The position numbers and the translations under genes were made by a program. A stretch of 64,000 bases of DNA. Source: Otis tarda (taxonomy: Eukaryota; Chordata; Aves; Otidiformes; Otididae). Shown here one piece after another: positions 1 to 14,100 of this stretch. The stretch lies in the NCBI GenBank assembly GCA_026413225.1, contig CM048557.1, forward strand, positions 67,012,987-67,076,986, written 5' to 3'. Each line of letters starts with the position of its first letter. The stretch's first letter is position 1. Under the pieces are notes generated by a model. The model searched no databases and was not told where the DNA came from. It saw only the letters and a program-made list of their open reading frames with translations.

Positions 1-2092
1 CAAGTGGTTTCAACTCAAACTATATTGTCGGTAGGAATATTAGCAATACTGAAAGTACGTAAGCCTCTCCAGCACCAGTTAGCCCAGATTTCAACTTAAT
101 TCATGGCAAATATGCAAAAATACAGATTGTCATCTTCCTAATGCAGGCTAAACAGTCACTTTGCTGCTGAATAAACTAAAAAGCTCTACTTGTCATCTTC
201 ATAAAGCACCACTTAATACAACTATGTTGACTTAACCAGTCTGTTAATGTCACATCAAGGCATGAATCACTGACAAGGGTACATTAAGTTGTAGATTGTG
301 TTTAGATTCAATCCAAAAAAAAGTGAAGTTATTTCAGTGAAGAGGGATGAATACTTTAACTGGCTGCCCTTAAACTACAGCCTTCCAAAGGCTACAAACA
401 TTTTTAAAGAATATTTTGATCGCTCTTCAAAACAGCGTACAGAACCAGCCACGGCACTTAAGGCTTGAGTCTCAAACAGGAGTGCTAACAAGAAGCTCGA
501 GTGCCAATTTTGCTGGATTTGTGCCTCTGAAGTGCACTGTGCTAATGTTCACTATTCCTGCTGTCAATCTTCTTGGGAGCCAGCAGGAGATTAAAAGAAG
601 TGAACAATAGGTTACTCAGAGCCCTGAATTCTAACTGATTCCAAATCTACACCTTGTATTGTCTCACCCTTGGAAGATTCCCTGCTTTGGGGCACCTGGA
701 CTGATGGATGCTGTTTTCTACATTTTGGGGAAGCACTCTTGAGCTCCTCTGCAGTTTCAGCTTCTCTCCTTGCTCACCTTATAAATTAGTGGGAAATACA
801 TTTTGAAATCCCATCATTTCTATCCTTCAGCCTCCTGCCTACTTCAAAAACATGCTCAAATACACTGGACAGCATTCCTGAGCCATTTGCATGAAGGTAG
901 TTGTTTACCAGCTCCTCACGCTCTACCAGCACAGCATCACGAGATTGCGGAGTCAAGCTGCCCTAGCAGGGAGCTCAGCTTTTTAAGCTTTTGTTGTTAC
1001 AGACATAATAGACTGTTGCCTCTTATATTCAAGAGGTTGGCGTTTACTGATTAACTGTAAGATATGCATTCAATTCCCATTTCCCTTGCTTTCAGAACGA
1101 GAGACTTTGGTTGCTGAGGAAGGATGCTAATCAGTGCTGTACCAGACTTGCCAAGCATACTATTAAACTTAAGCAGATTGTTATTGCGGTGAGGTATTTT
1201 TAAAATCAACTATTTTAACCCTGTTAATTACTGGCAGTAACCCAGTGAGGTCAGCAGCTCAAGTTGTCCCATCAACTACTCTAAAACCCACCAAAGACAT
1301 GCTGACAGAGACAACCTTCCTTGATTCTGGCTCAAAAGCAAGAAAGTGCCGCTCAGATACAAGCAGAGGAAGGATCTGACTGCTCCTGCAGCCATAAAAA
1401 AAAAAAAAACAAACATGTCACTGAAACAAACAAGAAGTGGAAGGACTCAAACTGGAAAACCATGCATCTTTGCGTCCATAGGTCTGGCCTCAGTTAATCC
1501 AACTCCTTCTTGAGAAAACCTGGTATAGGGACATTACTGACTGGATAGCACTGCTAGCCAAAAACACTAACAGAGTGCATGCACCAAGCCAGCACAGCTA
1601 TTCAGCCACATCAGGATGCCAGCTGCTGAAGGGCTGGGTACTCTGAATTAATCTAACGTTGGTTTTGGCCAATTTCTGTACATACAGAGGAGGATGGAAA
1701 AGGCTCTGCATGGTCAGCAGAGCTGCATCCTCAAAAGCTTGGGGCAGAGGGGAGAGAACAATCCTCAAGTTAAACCGATGACAGCACAACTTTTGTTGTT
1801 CCAAGGACATTGTAGCTGCTGTTGCGTAGGTCTACGATGTAAAACATTGATTCTCAAGAAGTTTCAGGAATGAAAGTCTTACAGACTTTGGAAAAAGTCT
1901 TAAGAACCAGACATGCTATTGTTAGGAGCAGAGAAAGAGACAAATTGTAAAAGTCAGACTACATAAATGATTGCAATGGACAAAAATATCAAGCTGAAGA
2001 GGTTAGCAGAACAGACAGGATTTGAAATAAGTCTCCGCTTCATAAGTATGCTGGGAGTCTAGTTTGTGCCCAGCGGAGAACAAGCTTCTTAC
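1..2092 (-). other. KTN1: KTN1 intron after exon 39 (incomplete)
   Basis: I searched the minus strand for the next kinectin segment (LKAQLNETL-like, then the C-terminal acidic region) with flanking AG and GT and found no match. Short ORFs here resemble no family. There is a 14-A run at 1396-1409 and no recognised repeat. Best read as intron. Confidence 0.7.
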
Positions 2093-2176
2093 CAAATTTA
2101 ACTCTTCATTCTGTCTTACTGCTTCAGAATATGAATCATCAAGTTTTTTCTGCAATTCAGTCAACAGATCTTTGAG
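2093..2176 (-). CDS. KTN1: KTN1 coding exon 39 (last in window)
   Basis: 84 nt, residues 1234-1261, phase 0-0. Peptide starts LKDLLTELQKKLDDSYSEA and ends NEELNL. It is the counterpart of human residues of about 1229-1256, another isoform-variable cassette as I recall. Acceptor CTTCATTTCAG, donor AATTTG|GTAAGA. The reading frame stays open, so further exons must lie below position 1. Confidence 0.95.
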
Positions 2177-5100
2177 CTGAAATGAAGTTTAGAGTTTTAG
2201 GATTTGTCTCCTTAGGATGCCCACTTTTCTTCTGCTCAGTTATTAGTGTGTCACTCTACCCTAAGGTCACAAGCATACAAACTCCTCAGCCACGGGGGCT
2301 AAGCATTAGATTAGTTTGCCAGCCAACTGGTAACCAAAAGAAAAAGAACAGTTTGGTCAATTCTCTTTACCTCTCTGACTTCTGAAACATAAGTAGATCG
2401 TTCTATTTCTGCCTTTTCTAGTTCACTTTCCAAATGTTCTCTCTCTTTTTTAAGCTAGAAACAGAAAAACAGAGTTAAAATGGAGGTTTTCAACGCCTTC
2501 TTGCAGTATCATCTTCTGATTTATTTTTAGCTATTAATTTCATCAAATATTCCATGACATTTAGCAAACATTTCAAATCCAGTGATTGCACAGCACAGAT
2601 TTTAAACTGTTACATTTCAAAAAGATAACAAGAAAAAAGAATCAAGCCCAAGATCATCAACAAGCAGTAACTCAGTCTCACAAAGAAAGAGCCCCAGTGG
2701 GTGAGTACAAAAGAAAAAAAAAGAAAAAGAAAAAAAATTTCCAATTCCCAGCTTCTCTGCTTCTTAAAAACACTAGCCAAAAGATTCAGTTCAAACTGCA
2801 GCACAGGCTGCACTACTTGCAGGAGGAAAGTCCTAAGAAGTTCAGAGCTATAGCATAAGCCCAAATCATGTTTTAAGTAACAAAGCTTTAAAGACGAAAA
2901 AAAGCCACCTGCACGTACAGTTTCAACTTCTTTGATTTCTTCCTTTAACCTCTCTACCTCGTGCTCCAAAGAAACGACTGAAGAACGCATCTGCAGTTTT
3001 CAAGAAAGATAAAGACATCATTTAGTTGGGTTGGTCTAAGATGAACTCTCCGTGTAAACAGGAGCTTGCTTCTACGATTTAAAAATATTAAGGATGAAGT
3101 CACAGTGACTGAATAAAATAAGATGCTCACTCAAACAATTCAATATACTGAGTCTCCATCAGAACACCTTTCCTACCTTCTCCCAACAGAAGAAGTTCTC
3201 TGACATAGAGTCTAGGTGCCTAAATAATTTGGAATACAAGGATTAAGTTAGTTGTCCATTAGTTATGGTAAGGGAAACATCTTTCCTAAACAGGGAAGGC
3301 TGTCTCCATCCACACATCGCCAAATTCAGCGTGTTTAGCCTTATTAGAGGCTGCGTAAGTATAGCAGACGGTAGCACATCTATAGTTCAAGATCTGACAG
3401 CCTTTCATGAGCCCCTCAAACAAGATGTTTATAAATCATCTGTCTGTTCGCTCCAAGCTCATACTCTGGCATTCCATTTTACTAAGCAGGAGTACTTTAG
3501 AAATAATTTATTTTGAAAAAAGCAGTTTGACCTACTTTAATTCTAGATTAGGAAAAGACATAAAAGGCTTTTTTCTTACTACTTTTGCTAGCAACAGAGC
3601 CTTCCTAAAAAGGAAAGCTTTGCAGGCAATTTCAAGTGTAATTAGTTGACCGTAATGGATTAAGGAGTATTTTAACAGCTTCCAAAAAATTGTTGTGATT
3701 ATATGATACTTAAATTTTAGCACAGAGTCTGTATCTGTTCAGAAGTGGACTTTGGAAAAAAACCAGGTGCTTAACAGAAACACAGTTTGAGTTGCCAGGA
3801 TCAGAAAAACACATATTCCTGGGCACATGAATGGTACACCTGTACATTCCTGAATCTTTGGCTTCCTAACCTGTCAGCATTAATATTACGATGAGCTATT
3901 TGGCTGCCTCCTGCATCACCTGCAAAGGACTGACACAAACTTGTCATAATGGTCAAAGACCTTACACCTGTGCTGTTCATTTGTTCTTGCTTCTCTAAAG
4001 ATGGCAAGAGGAATAGCCACACAAATCTAAATACAACAATTCATCCATTTTTTAGTTTTATTTTTTTAAATAGAAGTATGTTAAAAAAAAAAAAAAATCA
4101 CTTAGCACGAAAGTAAGTGTCAGAGCACCAAAAATCCTAATTTTATAAGGAGGGATCATTCCTGTTATACTGGTTCCAGACTTCACCTTTTTCATCCACT
4201 GGTCACACAAACATCAAACCAGGCAGCCAGGGCTGTTCTACACCTGCCTTCACAGCGCTCCAACACCCTCTGCGACTTCAAGCAGAAACCGCCTGGCTGC
4301 CGCAAAAAGTGGATCTTCAGAAATACCTGTTTAAGCTCCTTCTGTGATTCCTCAACTTTTATCTTCCATTTGCTTTCTTCTTCTTCCACACTCCTCTGTA
4401 GCCTTTGTAAAATCCCCTCCTATGAAGAGAGAGGAGTTTGAAAGCTTAGAGCAGAAGAAAAACAGCTTGCAACATCACAAGGCACACGCGACCAGGCGTC
4501 CTGCTTACCGTCTCCGCTAGCACCGATTTGTATTTCTCACACTCCAGTTGCAGCAGCAGGTGCGTTTCCTCAGCCTCCTTCAACTTCTGCTCCATAGCCT
4601 GGCAAAGGTGAAAAGGGAGCAGAAGACTCATGTCTCAGCTGACAGATTGGAGTTCTATTCTTCATCTCATTTCAACAAGCAAGCTGGTATCATTCACATT
4701 GGCAGCTCTGTCTTTCCAACCCACGTGTAGAAAACAGCAAGCGCGATGTTCACCTACAACTCCCAAAACTCAATCACAAACTTTATACAAGTTACCGCAG
4801 TAACTCTGAGTCACCTAAAAAAAACACAATTACTTGGAAACGGGACCAGGGATTTTGAATTTCATGAATGTTTTCACAGCCCCACAAGGTGCTTTTTGAA
4901 GATGCAGACACATTTCTGATTTCCACGATGCAAATATCTATAAAACTGTTTTCTTGTCATCTGTTTGCCAAGCTGAACTTCACAATCCAGAGCATAATTT
5001 GCAAGATTTATACTGGAAAAATACACTACGCCATATGCAAGGAAGTTGTCCACCATTTGTGCGTGCCTACCTTGACGTCTTCAGATCCTGAAGCCTCCCT

Positions 5101-8100
5101 CAAGTATTCTTTAGCCATCTTCTCAAACCCACATATCCATTCACTATGACTCTGTTGGGAAACATATTCCGTTAAAGCTGAGAATAACCTTAATAAAATC
5201 TCTCTTCATGACATTTGCCTCCCAACTGCAGGCTTACAGAGCAGTGTTTCAGTCCCCTAACTCCCTGGAGCTACTACTCAGCAGTTGTTCCATTAGTACC
5301 ACACGCAGCCAAGCCAAGCTGATGGTCAGCAGTCCAGGAGCACGAGGTTATGAGACACGCACAGCTCATGGGGGCTTGGAAGTGCTGAAATACAACTGGG
5401 TGACAGAGTGCTCTCTGCAAGTGTCAGGGCTCTACATGCAAAAACTTCAAGGGAATCTTTCCCAAAATCCCTGAGCAGTTAAAGCAGATTCTTGCTATGT
5501 AATTCCAGGGACCTTATTAGGAAGATTGTTCTATAACCTTACAAAATCAGTCTTCTTAAAAACTATTTCTAGCTCATCAGGAGACTAACTTTAGCACATT
5601 TGAGAATTTCAAATATGAATATTCAAAACCTCTAGACATTACAAATGAAACACAGAGCCCATTTTTCTAGCCTCACTTCACATCACTCACACAACCTAAA
5701 CCACACAAACGCACTTCCCTCACAAACAACTGAAAGCCACCGAGAATTAGAAATCAGTGGTCTTCAAAAGGTATTTTGGGAATAAAACAAACCCTCCTGA
5801 ACTGTATTAACTGCCACTGAGGCAGCGCAGCCCCTCTAGAAAGGGGAGCCAGCCGTTATCTGCGCAGCAGCCGGGGAAGATACGGATCCCCACCGTGCCA
5901 GACAGTGAGCAAACACACAGCAAACCTTATCTACCCCTGAAAATTTTCGATCTCAGCTAGACACAAGATAACACAGGCATATGAAACAGATGTTGGGGCA
6001 GTAGAAAGAAACCAAGATAACTTTTTTTTAAAAAAAAACACTTTTCTTGAAGTAACCATCTGCAGCTTCGCCTCTCTGCTGCTAGTGAGTACAGGTGTCA
6101 CCAGCAGACGACACTCACATTCCACGGCCAAAACCTTGGGGCAGAGGAGACTGCAGGGAAACGCTCCAGATCTCCCAGCACAGCAGGACCAGAGCTCCCC
6201 AGCAGCAGGGTAGAAAGAGCTCCTTCTCTTACCATGTTAGAAGGGAGAGAGACTTTAGGGAATAGCTTCTGGAGTAGTTCGCGTGTCTCCACCTCGGCAG
6301 CTTCCAGATGCTGCTGCTTCTCCTAAACCAAGAGAAAGGCTCGCGTGAAATCGGGCAACACACTCCACGGATCTGCCAATAGCCTCTTCTACGCCTAGAG
6401 TAACTTCCTTAACCCCAAAAATCATTTTTTAAGTGAGAAAAGCTCTACGGTCTCTAAAATTGCCAGTAAACTGCTTAAAAATTGACACTGAATTGCTTCA
6501 GAATTTGGCCTTCACATTTGTTTGTGCTTTCAAGCTGTTATTTTCATTAAACCCTCCTCCAATCTAGCCTGTTTGTACAGGAATTACACCATCACTTGTT
6601 CACAACACAACACAAACTACACGGTGCTAACTGCATCCACAGATCACACCAACCCTGCCACTCAAGCTGAGCAATCTCGAAACCAAGAAATTTGGTCAAC
6701 CAACAATATTTTTAAAATCCATACTTATTTTAAACAACTTTAGGTGGGGGGGGGGGAAGAAAAAAAAAAATCACCAAATCAAAACCACTGAATTAAAGTC
6801 AAAAGGAAACTTTGTGTTAATGCACATTTGAACCAGGCCAAGAAAGCAATACTGTATCTTCTAAGTATTATTTTCAGTTACTCAAGAGAGAGAGAGAGAC
6901 CCTCACATCCTCCTTCCCCAAGCTCGGATGCAATGGGAAATAATTGTTAGAGCTGTGTGACAATCTCCAGGTTTTCTTTGTCATTGCTCTTCAAATATTA
7001 ATAAACAGAGCCAAAGGCCCCACAGATCCATCGTTCCATTTATTTAACATTAAAAGCAGACCAGGCACAGGATATTTGCTTGCTGTGCTTGTGGCAGGTT
7101 GGTTTAATTTAGCCACATGACGCTCAGGCTCCCACTTAAGTTTAAAAGCAGGAAGTCTGAAACCCTGGGCAGAAGGCAGTAAAAAAAAAAAAAATCCTTC
7201 ACTCGTATTTGGGTTTGGTTTGTTCTTTGACATCAGTGTCGCTGATGCTCTGAGCTCCTCTGCTGCAAGAGATCGGCGGCATTAGTACGGTGAGATTCAG
7301 AGACAGAAACAGACAGGAGACGTTAGGTTGTGAAGTTGTGCTAAGTGTGTTAGTTTTCAACAATTTAGGAACCACTAAGTGGCAAATGGCTGTTCGATGA
7401 AGCCTTCTGACTGCAAGAGAAAGCAGGCAGGCGTTAGCACACGGCAAAAGCAGGTACACAACTTCCCCGGACGTGTGGCCGAGCAAAGAGCGGAGACAGC
7501 TCCGAAACACAGAAACACAATCCCAACCCAGAGCTCCTCTGCTTCTAGCTACCTGACTTGTGTTTTTAGAGTTATTTCGATGGGTTTTTGAGTTCTGCAT
7601 AGTGACACCACCGAATCAGGCTTGTAGCAAATGCGAGCTCCTCTCAGGGCAATTCCCACTCTGTGTAATTTTGAACATTGCCTATGACCGGACCTGTCGA
7701 GCTTCATATGCTTCCAAGGAGGAAATTCACAGCTGCGGTGACACCATTTTCCTGAGAAGTTCTCAGGTTTTTAAATAATAATTTAGTCCTAGTTCTTCAT
7801 GGGTCCAATAAATTTCTTCAAGCACAGCAAAAGCCCAGTAGATGAAAGCAGGTTGCTCACCAGCACAGTTATTTTAGCGCTCCCCACAAAGAAAAAAAAA
7901 AATTCACAACAGCTCTAACAATTATACAAACAGAAATAAAAAAAATCAGCATGCCCACAAATTAAAGATAAAAAAAACCATAAAAGAAATCTAAAAGACA
8001 ACAGGAAGAAGCAGAGGTGAGAGTATATGAATGATCACTCAGAACAGACTATTTAAATTGCAGTAAAAGTTAAATGCCTCCGTTTCACTTAAAAGAACCA

Positions 8101-11100
8101 GCTGCAGATCCGCTTCTAGCGTAACGCATCGTTTCTAGCAGTTAACATTACAACCTTGGCAGTCTTGTTCACTTTGTCCTGCAGCAATTTTTCAGTTGAT
8201 GCCAATGCTTCCATGGCTTTCCAGTTTTTCTTCCGAAGGTCCTAATCATTTTTAGAAAGAATGATTTCAGTTCAGCCAATATTCAAACTGTTTCTGCTTT
8301 TACTTCAGAGATCTATTTTTTGCATTACATTCCACCATTTGCATTCAAATGCTGGTTACTGCAAGATGATTTGGCCGGGTAAGAGGACATACACTAGCAA
8401 AAACAAGTGTGATGTTCAACGAGTTTCAATGAAAGGGGGGAAAAAAATAAGCCAATTTCTGCCCAACCTGTCCCCATATCCAAAACTGATCCAAGTGTTA
8501 CTGCAGAGCGTATGGCTACAGCGACCCCACACTTTGACTGCACTTGTAAGAAGAAAGAGGGAAGTTTTCAAAAGTAGTGAGGAACACAGACACCAAAACC
8601 ACAGATCACACAACAGAGGGTTAGGCATGTCGCGTTGCAGAACCCAGCATGGACCCCAGTACACATGGAGGTGCACACATTTATGCCCCTGATCTTGCAA
8701 CCAGATCCAGCTGTGCAGATCCTTGGGCCTCAGCCCAAACCTACTACTCCAGGGTTGATTTTAGAAACACAAAGCTCAAGACCTTGGTTGACACCCACGC
8801 AGGTCTCCCCACTGCACCCAAAGAAAACTGGTTTGCTCACCAGTGCCCTCTTGGGAGCTTTTGGGATTTCACCAGTGGCAAGCACACCCCAGATCCGCAT
8901 GGAAACACCACCGTGTCGTGCTCCTGCATCTTTCTTGGCGAGGTCATCAAACGTGTACTCCACAAGATGTCAACATGCAAGCTCAGTTACAAAGCTGAGA
9001 GCTCTTATAAAAAGAGTCTGCCAGCTCTTATCCAGGAGGAATGGTGGGCCTTGTGTGGAGGAGATTATGGTACCCAGGACTTATTTTTCTTTTCCAACCC
9101 TCAGGGCAATCTGCTTTAGCAAAGGGCTATTTTGGAAATGCTGTATGCTATTTTTCTTTAATTCACCACGCAATGTGGCATCCAAACCCTAGCACATACC
9201 TACATTAGTTTTACTTCACCACTTCCGTTTGCCTGCTAGGCTAAGGGCTGTTTCCCAGGACACAAAAACAAGACCGGATAAAATTGCAACATGGAAAGGT
9301 GGGACCTACGCACATGCTCTGCCTTTAGCAGCAGCCAGATTTCTGCCTGCACCACAAAGGGTACTCAGACCTTGCAATTCCCCAGGAAACAAGCACACAT
9401 ATGTTCTACCTTTCCAGCTCATCTGTCTTCTGAGAAAACCCAGCCACTTTCCCACCACTCTATTTCAGCTGCTAAGACACAATACTTACTCAAAAGCTCA
9501 CGTTATCAATATTTCCTTTATGCATCTTCCCTTACTTTTAATCAATAAAGCTTACTGCATGGCATTCAGGCAATAGCCCTTAGAGTCAAGGGGAGCTAGG
9601 AAAGTTAAAAACCCTGTATTTTAAGAACTTTCTTCCATATAACTTAAAAGACGCCATTCTCTTGCCTTGCCCTGCACAGGTAATGTATCACAAGGAGGTA
9701 ACTCCACACCTCTGTGATACAAGATACAATTTTTACTTCCACCCCCAAACAACCATAATGCACCATCAGCAGCTGCTGTACAGGAAGGCTCACTGTCCTT
9801 CACCACTTTCAGAAGATCAGGATTAGTTACTCTTAGGAATGGGAAAAGTCAGATCCAAGAGCCCTGAAGGTCATGAACCCGCCTGTGTCCACGCACAAGG
9901 ACCATACCTCAACCAGAGCACGGGGCCCCTTCATCCTCCCACCCTCCCTCCCCAAACACCCTCTTCTTCCCTTGGCGGAGGACGCGTTTCTGAACGGGGC
10001 TAACAAGGCTTGAATCCAAGCCTGAGAACTTGCTGCACGTGTCCTGCAGCAAGTCTTCTCCCATCATCAGCTCAAAGAGCTGATGAAACTCGGAGCACTA
10101 AAGTAAGGTATGCGTAGTCACTCCCAAGAAAAGAGGGAGAGGAGTGTTCCGGGGACACAATACAGCAGACAACTGTCAAACATTTTCTTAGCAGAATGGC
10201 CTAGGCATTGAAGAATGCTGTGCACACAGGTTTGGTTGTTCTTTGAGATTTAGGTTGTTTGGTTTTGGTTTTTTTTTGAGGGGTGAGGGAAGAATATCCT
10301 TACGTTGTTCTTCTTCCTTTGTTGCTCTAAAGCATTTCTCTGAGAGGCGAGCTCATTTTGGAGACCGGCGATTTCCTTCTCTTTCCCTGCAACCCTGAAT
10401 TAGCAGAAAGAATCATAAACAAGTCAGGAGACATTTAAGAAATTTCAAGTGAAGCACACTACACTAACTTGCCTTCCCTTCCAGCAACACACACTCTTTG
10501 AAAAGCTGCTCTCACTGACTTGGCAGTACCGCTCGATTCCTACTGCTCTGTGAACTGCCGGCTGCCAGAGCAAAGCCCATTGTAAAGCTGTTGTTTGCCT
10601 ACAACAGGCATCTGCAGACATTTATCAAGGCCACAGAAAGGCAGCATGTTAGACAACAATAAGTCAGCCAGCCCACGCCAGTACAATGCTACAGAACAGG
10701 TACTGCGTGCTGGATAAGAGCATTCTTTTTCAAGCACCTAGTCCACAACTTATAAGTCATTTAACTTAAAAGAAAAATAATTCAGCCAGCCAAAAAAGCA
10801 TGACAGTGGCAATTTGTGTAGCACAGTGTAAGCTGGTGTGGCATTAGCTTCCACACAGTTCTTTACTGCACTTCAGCTCTACATCATATCACACTTTTAC
10901 CCTTGAGATTTTCCCTGGGAAAAGATTTCTACCAGATGATTTTATAATGTGAACAACAACCATCAACTAAGTTGAAGTTCCAGTAAAAAAGCCTGTCACT
11001 TCTGCTTGAAACACCAACATTTAACTCTTCAGATACAGAGCTGAGCTGGCATGCATTTAAAACTAAATCAATCACGGCTGGCTTGCGTTGTGGGCACAAC

Positions 11101-14100
11101 ATACTGAAAGCGCTGTCTGCAGAAGACCGCAGCTGAGGTTTATTTGCATGAGCAGAATCTCTCTGTTGAAGTTTTATTAGATAGTAAAGTGGGGGTTTTT
11201 TACTGGCCACTTCTCACACACTAATATTGTACATTTGGCATTTATTTCATCTTTTAAATTTCCTGAGCAATAAGTGAAATGAAGCGCTTATCTACTGCAT
11301 TCAACTTTTGGTAGTACTCACACTTGCAGAAGCTCCTCGCTTTGGACAGCCAGAGATGCCTACAAACAGATCAGAAACTCATTAGGAGCAGATCAGCAGC
11401 AAAGAGTGATGCAGAGGGCGTGATCTGCCTTATTAACCAGGCACTGCCGCAACACTAAACCACTGCGCTCTTGGCCTTCGAGGGAGCCGTGTCCAGCCTC
11501 CTTCGCCAGAACAACCCTGGCTGTGATACAGCGTGTAAAGACAGGGGTGGAAAGCTAGACAAGAACACAGCAGGCATAAGAAAGAGCACAAGGCTGAACA
11601 GATATGCCACAGCCAGAAGAGCTGTCTTTGTGCAATTCAACCCTGAAGCTGTCCCTGGATTTGCGTGGTCAGTACAGCCACTGGTTTTCCACGCCATCCA
11701 CACAAGCTACCACCCTTTGGCCACCGCCCTTTGGCTTCGCTCAGTAACACTGCAATTAGAAGCTGTACCTGTTTGCAGTTTTCCTGCTTTAATTCTTGAA
11801 TTTGAACTTTAAAAGATTCATTTTCCTTTTGCACATCCTGTTGAAAGAAAAGAGGCAATATATACACACGTATACATACAATCATAATACATACACTCCT
11901 TACAGCACAAGACCCTTCTATTAAAACTTCACCTGCAACTGTTTTACTTGGCTTGCCATTTCTCTCTCTTTTTCTTCCACTACAGCTTTCAACTTCTTCA
12001 TTTGTTCTTCTTCCTCTTTCAATCTGCAGACATAGTTTAGAAAGCAAGAAAAAAGGGTTAAAGTAAAAATTCATGCTAAAAAGGGACAGACACTCTAGCT
12101 GGGACAGTTTTCAGCAGCAGAAGATAAACATATTTTCTATGCTCGATAGAATAATCAGCCAGAAGGAGAGCACACACACATGGAGAAGAAATCATTGCAC
12201 TATGGCTCTAAACCAAGAAAGCTAACAAAAATACATGCCAGCTGCAACAACGTGCATTGCAAACACTCACCTGCTAAGAACTGGCCTGAAGCAAGCTAGT
12301 CATTTCACATGCCAATCAGCAAACACATTTAGTCATAGCTGATCTCAACACCATTCAGAGCCAAAGCGGGAGAGAAGCCATTGACCACCTGAGCAAATCC
12401 CGCAAGCCAGCTGGCTCTGGAGGGGCCAGGAACCATCTCCCAAAGGTGAGGCTGCCTTTGGTACCATGTACTGGCTATACAGGAGCCCTGCTGGGAGGGC
12501 AGCACATTACAAGAGCTGCATTGAAGACAGAGCCCTTTTTGGCACAGTCTCATACAACCTTCCTCTGACTTAGAGCAGCCAGACAAAGCAGAATCAAAAC
12601 AGAGGAAAGTCTGGCAGCGTTTCTCCATAAAACACGAGCTGGAGAATTGGCTATTGCATCTCAGACTGAAAATGGCAAACCGTATCCGTTCATTGCTTTT
12701 ACCGACTCAGCCACAGGCACTTAAATCCACGCTTTTTTAAACACGCTAAACAGAAGGAGAAATTATCACTAGACACAAGAAGCAGCAGCAGTTTCACTAG
12801 TTAGTAGAGCCCTACGACGTCAGGCAGGGACGCCAGACCGGCTGGCTGGTGTACGTCCGTCGGCACTAATAGCTTATTTTAGCAAAGCCCGTAAAATTCT
12901 TGAAACCAATTCATACATTCCAATTTAAGATAAACGTCAGCACTGAATGCATATTATCAGCAGGCACTTGAGAAACTGCTATAAAGTATACTCACAGGCT
13001 CTCCAGGTCCTGGACTTGGGATGCAGCAGCTACCTGAAAAACAAAGTAATTCCCAACCTCATTCTAATGGCACAGTTAAGCTTTCAAATTATCAGCAACT
13101 CTTTGCATTAGAAGGGGTACCACACAGCTTACAAGGTATTTGCCAAAGAAATACCAGAAACTTTGCATCACACATTGCTCCAAGAATATCCAAACAGATA
13201 ACAGATTTCAGAAGCACAGCTTAGACCAAGCATTCCAAACTTCACACTAGCCAGCTTCTCTCCATTCCACCTTTCCCCTGGGACAAATGCCTGTCTAGAC
13301 ATCCACCCAAAACAAGCGTGCAACTTAGTTTCTCCCCTTTATCGTCAACAAAAATCCACACTGAGCTAGAACATGGCCTTACTGGAGAAGTTCTTCCATT
13401 AAGTAATACCCAGCTTCAAGGATGTCCAGTTGCCTGTTCTCAAGTCCAGTGCAGGAAATCAAAAGCCAAAATATTCTGACCAGTTGCAGCTCCCACCACA
13501 GGTAAAGGCAGGAAGGAAGGACAGCAAAGCCCAATCGCTTCAAGAGGAGCTGCTGCTTTCAGTTACAGCAGGAGCTCCTCCAGGACCATAGCGTTACAGA
13601 GACGCTACTTCAGTGTGCCAAGGAAGTAACTTAGAACACAGCCGTGACTCTGCCTAGGAGCTTCCAAGTTTTCAGAACACTAAAGTGATTCATCAAGGAC
13701 AGTGTCATCCCAGTTAAAGAAAAGCTCTCAGAAATTGTTATCTGTGTAAAACCTGTTTTGGATTAACACAGTTGAACTAGTGGGCTCTTTACACCGTAGA
13801 CTACCAGTTTAGTCAAGCCGGATTTAAAATAGCTCTGTAGGTTGAAGCCTTTGTGAGAGATAGAGGACAAAAACAGTATCTTCCCGTTCAACTGAGCAAC
13901 ACTCCCAAATCACATCCACTCTGCAAGCCATACCTGCTGGAGATGTTGCAGGTTCTGTTTTTCTAACTCCTCAACTTTTCGGGTTAATTGTGTAATTGTA
14001 TCTTTCTGATCCTTTGGGGAAAAAAAAAAAAAAAAAAGCAAGTTTAGAAGTGTATAAGTGTAACTTTTCCACAGCCAGAAATACTGCAGCAGAACATACT

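Noticed and set aside
721..830. Candidate next KTN1 exon near a GTGAGC donor-like motif
   Set aside because: None of the three frames gives kinectin-like coiled coil, and there is no matching acceptor.
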